Origin: Pseudovibrio sp. M1P-2-3
GTDB lineage: Bacteria; Pseudomonadota; Alphaproteobacteria; Rhizobiales; Stappiaceae
Assembly: GCF_031501865.1 (NCBI RefSeq)
Contig: NZ_JARRCW010000001.1
Span: 1,249,001-1,313,000, forward strand
Direction of reading: 5' to 3'
Length of the DNA stretch: 64,000 nucleotides
The notes under the pieces are model-generated. The model was not told the origin of the DNA and searched no databases. It was given only the letters and a program-made list of their open reading frames with translations. The position numbers were made by a program, and so were the translations under genes. Of this stretch, positions 56,202 to 64,000 are shown piece by piece. Position 1 is the first letter of the stretch. Every line of letters begins with the position of its first letter.

Positions 56202-57086
56202 TCACGCTCCCAGCACTTTATTCAAAAAACGCCTCACCAGTGGGCGCAATAGAATTGCAAGCCAATCAGGTTTAGGACGTTCTATGCATGCCTTATAGGG
56301 GTTGAAGAAATAACCTTTGCAGTCCACTGCGCTGGGTTGAGCTAAAATAACTGCGAAGGCTTCATAGCTCATCAACATGCCTGTGGTGATCACCATTGGG
56401 GCGAATGACATGCGACTTCGCGTCCCTGTAGCAACTTCTCCAGCCATCTGAAGATCAACATAATGCCGTGAGGAGGAATGTAGGACAATATGCTCTGCTT
56501 CCCGCAAGAATGACTGCGTACGCTGTTCTTCACTTAAGGCATTCCATTCCGTCGTAAGTGTCGGGTAACCCAACCGTTCTTCGGGTGTCTGATCACCGGG
56601 GGCTGTGACATAAACGGATGGCAACGGCGAGGCATAAGCATCAATAATCGTTTTGCCGTGTATCCTTGCTTTCCGGTAAAGCAACAGCGAACCGCTCAAG
56701 TCATCACAACCATTGATAATCACATCACTTTTTTGCAAGATTAGATCAATGTGCTCAGGCCAATCTCTATGATAAACTTCCACGTTAATACGCGGATTGA
56801 TTTTCAAGCATGCTTCTTTGGTCGCCTCAGCCTTATGCTGATCAATGGTTTCGAGCGTGGCAAACAGCTGCCTGTTCAAATTGGAAACTTCAAAGCCATC
56901 TAGATCCGCAATAATCAGGTTTCCCACACCAGCACGCGCTAACGACATGATACAGGCCCCCCCCATGCCGCCAGCCCCACAGATAAATACAGTTGCGCCT
57001 GCCAGCTTTTTTTGCTGATCAGCCGTAAGAAATCCAAGATTACGTTTCGTAAACTCATCATATTCAAAGGGGGGGGGCATTTTCAT
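56202..57086 (-). CDS. E1-like (ThiF/MoeB superfamily) adenylyltransferase
   Basis: 294 aa from ATG 57086. The Rossmann ATP-binding motif GAGGMGG lies at residues 37-43, followed by DLDGFEVSNLNRQ (61-73, with the ATP-contacting Arg) and the conserved Lys in HKAEATKE. CDD lies near 127. The CxxC zinc pairs of ThiF/MoeB are missing. Such enzymes adenylate a carboxyl end or a small acid. The start overlaps the upstream stop as ATGA. Nine consecutive C occur in codons 3-6. Confidence 0.85.
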   Translation of the reverse strand: MKMPPPFEYDEFTKRNLGFLTADQQKKLAGATVFICGAGGMGGACIMSLARAGVGNLIIADLDGFEVSNLNRQLFATLETIDQHKAEATKEACLKINPRINVEVYHRDWPEHIDLILQKSDVIINGCDDLSGSLLLYRKARIHGKTIIDAYASPLPSVYVTAPGDQTPEERLGYPTLTTEWNALSEEQRTQSFLREAEHIVLHSSSRHYVDLQMAGEVATGTRSRMSFAPMVITTGMLMSYEAFAVILAQPSAVDCKGYFFNPYKACIERPKPDWLAILLRPLVRRFLNKVLGA

Positions 57087-58027
57087 TGCGGCCTTAGTGT
57101 TTTCCAATTGCGAGAACTGTCAAACCAGTGGAGCACTGGCAGTAATAGGCGCTGTAAAAGCACAAAACAGGCCGCTGTCAACAATGAACGTAGAGATTTA
57201 CGTGGGACTTGGTCACGTATATACCGTTGGGCTGCAGCGAGGTCGATCTTGCCTATCTGCAAAACATCGTCACCGCGCTCATAGTCCAATACTTCTTTGC
57301 AATAGGCATTGAACACCGGATCCCGATGGGACGTAGCGTCTACAAATCTTTTTTTAAGGCTGTCAGATCCCCCTGTGTATGCATCCGTTATGACAGATTC
57401 GTGCTCCTTGAAGCCCGCTGTTTCATCAACACCAAATGCAGAGCGGTGATTCATCATAATAGATCGACTGAGTAGAAGGTGCATCAAGCTTTGCCGGGTG
57501 CCTTCCCCAGGATTGGGATAGACCTGAGAAAACGTGTTGGAGACCATGCCAACAACGGCAGGCACTTGCGTTACATTGGAAACCCAAAGCGGGCGGAACT
57601 GGTTTCGCAGGAATAATAGGAAACATGTTAACCCGTAGAGCACCCAAGAAAGGCCATGACGCTGCTCCTCGGGGTCTACCATCACTAATCCAAGGTGTAA
57701 AACTTCATGCTTTACCCCACCCAAGTCACAAGGCATAAACCTCAGGGCATTAAAGGCGATAGGGTGATTATCTGCCCTTCTGTAAATCACTGTTATGACT
57801 ACGTGTTCTAAGATCTCGATGTCTTTTGAAAACACACCATACTCAAGATCTTTTGCATCAAGCGTTTTACCCGCGATTAAATGCAAATCTTCACGCAAAC
57901 GATCTAACTCGGTCGAAGTCATCCAAAGGCCGGGGCGCTCAACAATACGTGTCTTCAGGTGAGGTGAATTGTTTATCTTAATATCAATGTGCTTTTGTGC
58001 AAGCAATCGAAGCCACTTTAGACGCAA
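57083..58027 (-). CDS. GNAT-like protein, first gene of the operon
   Basis: 314 aa. The segment HLGLVMVDPEEQRHGLSWVLYG resembles the GNAT acyl-CoA-binding strand and loop (Q/R-x-x-G). The following VSNVTQVPAVVGMVSNTFSQVYP is distinctive but I do not recognise its family. A hydrophobic, basic C-terminus (LLTAACFVLLQRLLLPVLHWF) could touch the membrane. Translation probably starts at TTG 58027, preceded by GGAGAG. The operon promoter should lie in 58028-58115. Confidence 0.6.
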   Translation of the reverse strand: MRLKWLRLLAQKHIDIKINNSPHLKTRIVERPGLWMTSTELDRLREDLHLIAGKTLDAKDLEYGVFSKDIEILEHVVITVIYRRADNHPIAFNALRFMPCDLGGVKHEVLHLGLVMVDPEEQRHGLSWVLYGLTCFLLFLRNQFRPLWVSNVTQVPAVVGMVSNTFSQVYPNPGEGTRQSLMHLLLSRSIMMNHRSAFGVDETAGFKEHESVITDAYTGGSDSLKKRFVDATSHRDPVFNAYCKEVLDYERGDDVLQIGKIDLAAAQRYIRDQVPRKSLRSLLTAACFVLLQRLLLPVLHWFDSSRNWKTLRPQ

Positions 58028-58199
58028 TCTACTCTCCGGAAATGAAACATAAAATTGAATTCTTAACGCAAGATAGGTTCTATTGTGAAGTGCTAACTTG
58101 GGTTTTATGCAAAGTTCAACCTAATGTCTTTACCACTTTCTTTAAAGCGGCCTTGAAAGGGCGTAAGCCACCCCAGTCACTTTCCGATGTTAGATTATA

Positions 58200-58392
58200 G
58201 CTCATGTCGATTTCCAAAAATCCATTATCCAGATAGGGCCGAACTTTCGGTAGACGGGTCAAGGCATACCGGATCGCTTTAGCAAGTGGAAACTTGTTGG
58301 AGATCTTTGGGAGTTGTGTTTGCAGCCAGACTTCCAGTTCATCTAGAACCGGTTTTGCATCTTGTTGGCGAACGACTTGCCGTTCCTCGGTA
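58200..58392 (-). pseudogene. IS66-family transposase (TnpC) fragment
   Basis: A stretch VLDELEVWLQTQLPKIS, then PLAKAIRYALTRLP and YLDNGFLEID matches the C-terminal region of IS66 TnpC. Both ends are missing: upstream it stops at the IS3 element, and downstream similarity ends near 58200. Confidence 0.8.
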
Positions 58393-58449
58393 TGAGCCTC
58401 CCCCAAAGAAGTGGTCCACGTTTATGATTAGGAAAACGGAGGACTCGAT

Positions 58450-58728
58450 ATGGGAATCAAGAGACCCAAACCAGAAGAGATTGTCGTTAAACTGCGGCAA
58501 GTTGAAGTCCTGACGGGGCAAGGAATGGCGCGCATGGATGCGATCCGCCAGATCGGCGTTACCGAGCAAACCTATTACCGTTGGAAGAAGCAGTATGGCG
58601 GAATGGGTACGGAGCAACTCAAGGAACTGAAGCGGCTGCAGAAAGAAAATGAACGTTTGCGCCGTGCGGTCTCGGATCTGACACTGGACAAGCTGATCCT
58701 TACGGAGGCTGCAAAGGGAAACTTCTGA
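58450..58728 (+). CDS. IS3-family transposase orfA
   Basis: 92 aa. N-terminal helix-turn-helix ([15 protein letters not shown], then [17 protein letters not shown]) and a leucine-rich coiled segment ([18 protein letters not shown]), typical of the IS407/IS51-like group. It ends KGNF, where AAAGGGAAAC at 58713-58722 looks like a -1 slip site into orfB. Confidence 0.92.
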   Translation: MGIKRPKPEEIVVKLRQVEVLTGQGMARMDAIRQIGVTEQTYYRWKKQYGGMGTEQLKELKRLQKENERLRRAVSDLTLDKLILTEAAKGNF

Positions 58729-58772
58729 GCCCTGCTCGTCGCAGAGCCTGCATTAACCATATACGCAGTCAG

Positions 58773-59576
58773 GTGAAGGTTTCCGAGCGGCGTGTTTGTC
58801 GTGTTCTTGGTCAGCATCGCTCCACACAGCGTCGCTTCCCCAAAGGGCGAGCGGATGAAGATCAGCTGGTTGCAGATATGATTGAGCTGGCACGCCAATA
58901 TGGCCGTTACGGTTACCGTCGCATTGCCGCTTTGCTCCGAGAGGCTGGATGGCAAGTGAACGATAAACGTGTTGAACGTCTGTGGCGACGAGAGGGGCTG
59001 AAAGTTCCCATGAAGCAACCAAAAAAGGGGCGGCTCTGGCTCAATGATGGGTCTTGCATACGTCTCCGGCCACAGTATCGCAATCACGTGTGGTCCTATG
59101 ACTTTGTCCATCATCGCACTGATGATGGCAGGGCATTCAGAACGTTGAATATTTTGGATGAGTATACGCGTGAATGCCTTGCTATTCGGGTGAAGCGAAA
59201 GCTGAATGCGAGCGAAGTCATCGATGCGCTGACGGACCTGTTTATCCTGCGCGGCATACCTGCCTATATTCGTTCAGATAACGGCCCGGAGTTCGTGGCG
59301 GAGGCGGTTCAAAAGTGGATCAAATCCGTCGGAGCCCAAACAGCCTACATTGAGCCAGGATCGCCTTGGGAAAACGGATATTGCGAAAGTTTCAATGGGC
59401 GAATGCGTGATGAATTATTGAATGGAGAAATCTTCTACTCGCTACATGAAGCTCAAATAATCATAGAACGCTGGAGGAAACACTACAATACCAAACGACC
59501 GCATAGTGCTCTGGGCTACCGCCCTCCAGTTCCGGAAGTCATTATTCCGATAGACCAAAGGCCAACCATGCACTAA
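58773..59576 (+). CDS. IS3-family transposase orfB (integrase core)
   Basis: 267 aa from GTG 58773; the frame is open back to the slip site near 58713, adding [12 protein letters not shown]. The rve catalytic triad is complete: Asp in [13 protein letters not shown], Asp in IRSDNGPEF, Glu in [19 protein letters not shown]_21-like region [17 protein letters not shown] precedes it. Confidence 0.92.
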   Translation: MKVSERRVCRVLGQHRSTQRRFPKGRADEDQLVADMIELARQYGRYGYRRIAALLREAGWQVNDKRVERLWRREGLKVPMKQPKKGRLWLNDGSCIRLRPQYRNHVWSYDFVHHRTDDGRAFRTLNILDEYTRECLAIRVKRKLNASEVIDALTDLFILRGIPAYIRSDNGPEFVAEAVQKWIKSVGAQTAYIEPGSPWENGYCESFNGRMRDELLNGEIFYSLHEAQIIIERWRKHYNTKRPHSALGYRPPVPEVIIPIDQRPTMH

Positions 59577-59618
59577 CTTTCAAAGCGGACCACTCAAACG
59601 GGGCTGCTCAGGGGGATT

Positions 59619-59759
59619 GTGGGTTCAGAGATCGCGCTACGAGAAGATTTTATTGCAGGAGACCTGCGAAGCTTGGCTCGAACCAGCAAAGGCAGCCATC
59701 AATCACGAGGTTTACTGACACTTTCGCTCATTTGCGATGGAGGCTCTCGCGCTGATTGA
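59619..59759 (+). pseudogene. IS630-family transposase N-terminal fragment
   Basis: The frame from GTG 59619 reads REDFIAGDLRSLARTSKG, then LTLSLICDGGSRAD and a TGA stop. This matches the IS630 N-terminus (compare RRLLALAAVYDGLSRLEAA in the intact element at 36888-37403) but is degenerate. Directly behind it, AGTGGTCCGCTTTG at 59760-59773 equals the inner part of the IS3 right end in reverse orientation, a solo end. Confidence 0.75.
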
Positions 59760-59773
59760 AGTGGTCCGCTTTG

Positions 59774-59900
59774 TTTGGGCAGTTACCTTGATTTTAAGCG
59801 TATACGCTCCTTGCCACACCGCTGGCTCAAGGAACTGCGGTGTGTGGTTTAGTAAGCTTGATCCGGTCTCTTACCGTCAAGCGCAGAATGCGGCCTTGTC
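59774..59900. other. Spacer between IS remnants and the RND permease gene
   Basis: Contains a hairpin CACACCGC/GCGGTGTG (about 59815-59845) with a 14-nt loop, which may end the RND transcript on the minus strand although no T-run is present. No gene is evident. Confidence 0.4.
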
Positions 59901-62900
59901 TCATTCAAGTGCGTCACGCATTTCTTTGGCAAGGCGCTCTTCCTGTTTGTGTCTCAAACCGGAGAAACGGGTAAGTAACACATAGGTTGCGGGTGTCACG
60001 AATAAGGTGGATATAGTAGCAAATCCTAAGCCGCCAACAATGACCCAGCCAAGCTCAGAGCGAGCCTCGGCACCGGCACCAAATGCTATGATAAGCGGCA
60101 GGCCGCCCAGAACCGTTGAAACAACTGTCATAATGATAGGGCGCAGACGCAAAATACATGCATCATGTACTGCATCGTGGATAGACTTACCCTGTTCTCT
60201 GAGTTGATTGGCAAATTCTACAATTAAGATTCCATTTTTTGCCATAAGGCCAATAAGAAGAATAATACCTATCTGACTGTAAACATTTAACGATCCACCC
60301 GTTATTCCAATGGCGATTACGGCGGAGGCCAAACCGAAAGGAATTGTGACCAAAATTATTGCGGCACTCACAAAGCTTTCAAACTGTGCCGCAAGTACAA
60401 GGAATACAACAAGGACAGCGAAGCCGAACGTGAGAAGCATACTTTGAGATGTTTGCTCCAGAAGGGCCGCTTCACTGAGCAGTTTAATGTGCACACCCTC
60501 GGGCTGAATACTACTAGAAACTTGGTTCAGGTCTATAATTGCCTGAGCCAAATCATAGTCATCACTAAGACCAATGGAAACAGGTACGGCCCGCTGTTGG
60601 TGCTCTCGAGTGAGAGTTGGAGCCACGGCCTCCTCTTCAATTGTAATAATTGAAGACAAAGGTAACATAGTCCCGTTGCCTGAGCGCATAAAGATATTTT
60701 CCAAGTCCCGCGTTGAGCGAATGGGAAACCCGCCAGCTTCGATAACCATTGGTATACCGTCATCTTCAATGAAGAGGTCGGCAACCTCACTGCCATCTAA
60801 AAGTATGCGCAGATTATTGGCTACCAACTCCTCTGAGATACCGAGATCTTTAGCCCTCTCACGATCAACACTGACTATAAGTTGTGGTTGTGTTTGCTCA
60901 TAGGAAATACTGACGCGACTAATTTTATCCCCGAAGCGGCGTTCCATCTCAGCTGCTATTTCCTCTGCAGTTTTTGACAGAACGTCATAGTTGGTCCCTG
61001 TCACTGCAAAACTTAGGCCTGAACCTGCACCACGGATTCCCAGTGTATTGGGTTGAATGAGATAGACACTGACACCCGGAATCTTGTTCAGTTGCGAGGA
61101 CATTTCTGTAACAATTTGCCCTTGTGTCCTGTCACGTTCGGACCACTGAGCAAGCGGCATTACCATAAAACCACTGCTGGAACTGCCTCCCCTTCCAACG
61201 ATCGTTAATAGCGTGGCAGCTTCCCCACTCTCGATGTACTTATTCGCGACTTCTTCCACCTGTGAGATTTTTGAACGGGTATACTCCAGGCTGGAACCTT
61301 GCTCGGTTTCCACGCGCATCAGTATAACAGATCGATCTTCAGGCGGGGTCAGTTCACTTGGGAGCCTATTATATTGCGTATAACCGGCGAGGCAAAATGC
61401 CAATGTTAGGAGCAAAGCAGTCCATGGATGGTTCAAAGACATACGCAGGATCTTAGAATACACGAATGCCAAACTTTGCCCAATGCTTGAAATCGCCAGC
61501 CATAGGCTGGATACCTTTCTGGTTTCAAGAGGAGCCCGTTTCTTTAGTATACGAGAGGCCATCATAGGCACCAACGTTATGGCGACGAAAGACGACAACA
61601 TCACACATATGGCCAAGACGAAACCGAATTCGGAGAAAAGCCGCCCAACGGTGCCCGGCAGAAAAGAAATAGGAATAAAAACAGCGGCAAGTGTTGCGGT
61701 GGTGCTGATAACCGCAAAGAAAACCTCTCTAGTACCAAGTATGGCAGCAGCGCGTGGACCTTCACCTTTATCTACGCGTTTCGTAATGTTTTCCAAAACA
61801 ACAATGGCGTCGTCAACGACCATTCCTGTGGCCAGTAGCAGGGCAAGCAGCGTGAGAATATTGACTGAAAACCCGGCAAACCAGATACCAATGACGGCTC
61901 CGACAAGTGCGACCGGTACCGTGACAGCGGGAATAAGTGTGACCCTAAAAGAGCCAAGAAAAAGAAGAATAATTCCAATAACAATGAGCGTTGCCAGAGT
62001 TAAGCTGAAGAGGACCTCTTTGAGAGCACTGGCGATAAAGATGGCATCATTGCTTGTTACTTTGACATGGACATGACTTGGAAGTGTCTTCTGCATATCC
62101 GCAACGACTTTGTGGACCTCCTCAGCAATATCGATAGTATTTGAACTTGCGGAACGAACGATGCCAAGGCTAATTGCCTGCCGTCCCCCGACATAGGCTC
62201 GCGACGTTGCTGTTTCGGGCCCATAACTGACAAAAGCCACATCCTTTATCCGAGTGGTGCTGTCTATTTTCACCATTGATATGTCGGTGGCACTTTGGAT
62301 ATCGCTGTTTGCCCGCACATATATTTCGTTGTCGGCACTTTTGAGCGTACCGGCTGATGTATCGGCAGCAAGTTTAGAAATAACATCTTCCAAGTCGGTC
62401 AAAGACAGGCCACGGCTGGAAAGGGCTGTTAAGTCTACAGCTATTTTAAAGACGAGATCTTGAGCGCCATATGTGCTCACACTGGCTACACCAGGTATGG
62501 CAATAAACTGGTCTACTATTGTGTTATCGACCAGGTCACTAAGCTCACCAATATTCATAGAGTCAGAATAGACGACAGCGCGAATAACGGGCTGTGCGTC
62601 AGCATCCGCCTTGATAACAATGGGCGTATCCGACTCATCTGGTAGGTCTTTCTCCAGTCGTGCAACCACATCCCGAATGTCATTTGCAGCTTCTTGCAAG
62701 TCAACAGTATCGGCGAACTCGACATTAACTTGGCTGCTGCCTTGTTTGGAGTTCGAAGATATCGATTGAATTCCCGAAACACCTGCCACTGCTTTTTCGA
62801 CAATGCTCGTGACCTTCGCGTCGACGACTTCAGGCGGTGCACTGGAGTAGGTTGTCCTCACCGAAATGATAGGCCTATCAACATTTGGCATTTCGCGGAC

Positions 62901-63038
62901 TTCAACAGCAAGTAAGGCTGCGATACCGGCGACGACCAGAAGCAGGTTCAAAACTATTGCCAGAACGGGCCGTCGCACGCACAGTGCATAAATTCCACTG
63001 AGGTCAGTTGGAGACTTGGGGTGAGTTCTACTCGACAT
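59901..63038 (-). CDS. RND efflux permease (HAE1/AcrB superfamily)
   Basis: Proton-driven inner-membrane pump that exports drugs or lipophilic compounds through a tripartite complex, 1045 aa and full length. Twelve transmembrane segments with two large periplasmic loops are expected. TM4 carries the proton-relay pair Asp409-Asp410 (MVVDDAIVVLEN). The C-terminal half has QIGIILLIGLMAKNGILIVEFANQ, typical of TM10-11. It lies 37 bp after the adaptor gene. The substrate range is unknown; the sequence resembles MexK/multidrug-type more than metal pumps. Confidence 0.93.
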   Translation of the reverse strand: MSSRTHPKSPTDLSGIYALCVRRPVLAIVLNLLLVVAGIAALLAVEVREMPNVDRPIISVRTTYSSAPPEVVDAKVTSIVEKAVAGVSGIQSISSNSKQGSSQVNVEFADTVDLQEAANDIRDVVARLEKDLPDESDTPIVIKADADAQPVIRAVVYSDSMNIGELSDLVDNTIVDQFIAIPGVASVSTYGAQDLVFKIAVDLTALSSRGLSLTDLEDVISKLAADTSAGTLKSADNEIYVRANSDIQSATDISMVKIDSTTRIKDVAFVSYGPETATSRAYVGGRQAISLGIVRSASSNTIDIAEEVHKVVADMQKTLPSHVHVKVTSNDAIFIASALKEVLFSLTLATLIVIGIILLFLGSFRVTLIPAVTVPVALVGAVIGIWFAGFSVNILTLLALLLATGMVVDDAIVVLENITKRVDKGEGPRAAAILGTREVFFAVISTTATLAAVFIPISFLPGTVGRLFSEFGFVLAICVMLSSFVAITLVPMMASRILKKRAPLETRKVSSLWLAISSIGQSLAFVYSKILRMSLNHPWTALLLTLAFCLAGYTQYNRLPSELTPPEDRSVILMRVETEQGSSLEYTRSKISQVEEVANKYIESGEAATLLTIVGRGGSSSSGFMVMPLAQWSERDRTQGQIVTEMSSQLNKIPGVSVYLIQPNTLGIRGAGSGLSFAVTGTNYDVLSKTAEEIAAEMERRFGDKISRVSISYEQTQPQLIVSVDRERAKDLGISEELVANNLRILLDGSEVADLFIEDDGIPMVIEAGGFPIRSTRDLENIFMRSGNGTMLPLSSIITIEEEAVAPTLTREHQQRAVPVSIGLSDDYDLAQAIIDLNQVSSSIQPEGVHIKLLSEAALLEQTSQSMLLTFGFAVLVVFLVLAAQFESFVSAAIILVTIPFGLASAVIAIGITGGSLNVYSQIGIILLIGLMAKNGILIVEFANQLREQGKSIHDAVHDACILRLRPIIMTVVSTVLGGLPLIIAFGAGAEARSELGWVIVGGLGFATISTLFVTPATYVLLTRFSGLRHKQEERLAKEMRDALE

Positions 63039-63075
63039 TTTTACGGGTTCACTTAGCTGTTTTAATTTGAGACAC

Positions 63076-64000
63076 TCATCCAGCAGGGCGCTGTTGATCT
63101 AGGTTTACGTTCCCTATTGCCGTCGAGTTATCTAAACTGTCATTGTCAGGAACTGTCAGTTCCTGGCCCGCTTCAGTACTTAACGTGAGTGGAGTATTTT
63201 CGCGCATCCGCAGGATGGTTTCAGTTAGGACAATTTCACCGGGCGTAATATTGCCCTCTACCAGAACACTTTCCGGATTTCGTTGGATGATCCGTACATA
63301 TTCTCGGGTTGCCTTCCCTTGTCGCGAGAGCCAAATATAGGCACCGTTATTGTCCCAACGAAGAGCCTGGGACGGAACAGAGGGCCATTCCTCACCCTCA
63401 AGTAAGACACGCACATCGAATGAGAGACCCGCTACAAGTAGCCCATCCCCATTATCAACGCTTGCTTGTATTTTGAGGGTTCGCGAGAGTTCATCAACAC
63501 GGGCAGCTATTGCACTCGTTTCACCTGTGAAGACACGGTCAGGCACTGCTTCAGCTCTAAGTTCAACTTGCGAGCCCAGCTTTACTTTATTGGTAAAGCG
63601 CTCTGGAACAACAAACTCTATTAGCAGCTGGCTTCGGTCATCCAATGAGGCAATACGGGTGGATTGAGTAACATAGTCGCCAATTTCCACGTCGATAATA
63701 CCTAGAACGCCTCCAAAAGGCGCAACGACACTACGCCGTTCCAAGTTAAGACGGGCTCGGTCCCTTTCCACTTCGGCTTGAACTTGCGCCAAGAGTGCCT
63801 GATTCAACTGTACAGTCGTTATAGTTTTTGACTGTATCAAACTTTCAAATCGTTGAACCTGCTCTTTTGCCTCTTGCAAAATGGCCTCTGATTGACGCAG
63901 AGCCAATGTTTCCTCTTGGTTATCTAGCTCCAGAAGAATATCACCCTTTTCAACGTGTTGACCTGGCTTGGCGGTGATTTTCGAAATACGGCCTGAACTC
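63076..64000 (-). CDS. RND efflux periplasmic adaptor subunit (5' end outside window)
   Basis: Membrane-fusion protein linking the RND permease to an outer-membrane channel. At least 308 residues lie in the window; the frame is still open at 64000 (GRISKITAKPGQHVEKGDILLELDNQ), which is the first half of the lipoyl domain. A coiled-coil hairpin, VVAPFGGVLGIIDVEIGDYV (second lipoyl half), a beta-barrel and a C-terminal membrane-proximal region follow. Signal peptide and start are beyond the edge. Confidence 0.92.
   Translation of the reverse strand, partial: SSGRISKITAKPGQHVEKGDILLELDNQEETLALRQSEAILQEAKEQVQRFESLIQSKTITTVQLNQALLAQVQAEVERDRARLNLERRSVVAPFGGVLGIIDVEIGDYVTQSTRIASLDDRSQLLIEFVVPERFTNKVKLGSQVELRAEAVPDRVFTGETSAIAARVDELSRTLKIQASVDNGDGLLVAGLSFDVRVLLEGEEWPSVPSQALRWDNNGAYIWLSRQGKATREYVRIIQRNPESVLVEGNITPGEIVLTETILRMRENTPLTLSTEAGQELTVPDNDSLDNSTAIGNVNLDQQRPAG

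Larger units (their letters stand above)
58393..59610 (+). mobile_element. IS3-family insertion sequence
   Basis: About 1.2 kb starting TGAGCC and ending GCTCA. The imperfect terminal inverted repeats share TGAGC, CCCC and AGTGGTCC (left at 58410; right GGACCACT near 59587). It contains orfA and orfB with a -1 frameshift arrangement. No clear target duplication flanks it (GGTA left, GGGG right). It truncates the IS66 fragment. Confidence 0.88.

Overview
The window reads as an alphaproteobacterial chromosome of moderate GC, most like the Hyphomicrobiales (Stappiaceae/Pseudovibrio-type marine relatives). This assignment is inferred from gene order (fusA-tuf-S10-spc-alpha without rpmJ after secY), from an ATP12-type F1 assembly factor and an FMN-riboswitch-linked RibN-like transporter, and from intergenic palindromes of a type I remember from this order. 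No database search was possible. || 1-17,000: the conserved translation block. It holds the 3' part of fusA, then tuf, the S10 operon (rpsJ to rpsQ), the spc operon (rplN to secY, adk) and the alpha operon (rpsM, rpsK, rpoA, rplQ), ending in a strong intrinsic terminator. Several spacers carry stem-loops, including a terminator-like hairpin on the rplO stop codon. || 17,050-36,125: ordinary core genes: ATP12 chaperone, HAD phosphatase, RluC-type pseudouridine synthase, CrcB, MgsA/RarA ATPase, a chemoreceptor, a DegP/Q protease, bacterioferritin, propionyl-CoA carboxylase beta and alpha subunits, FolB, a second HAD phosphatase, a VOC protein, a gamma-glutamylcyclotransferase-like protein, an FMN riboswitch with a RibN-like riboflavin transporter, acylphosphatase, LipB and tRNA-Leu(GAG). 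|| 36,126-49,850: an integrated accessory region starting at the tRNA. It contains an IS630-family element, a tyrosine integrase broken by two amber codons, a second recombinase module (HTH protein, frameshifted tyrosine recombinase, about 100-aa partner), about 1.5 kb of non-coding DNA with two diverged 300-bp repeats and several GC-rich hairpins, and a type I restriction-modification operon (hsdM-hsdS-GIY-YIG-hsdR). || 50,037-58,027: a tightly packed seven-gene operon on the minus strand: GNAT-like protein, E1-like ThiF protein, polytopic membrane protein, GNAT protein, nitroreductase-like protein, active M16 peptidase and inactive M16 partner. I do not recognise it as a described pathway, and it is the best candidate here for an uncharacterised system. 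|| 58,116-59,760: a nest of IS66, IS3 and IS630 remnants around one intact-looking IS3-family element. || 59,901-64,000: an RND efflux permease and its periplasmic adaptor, the latter running off the window.
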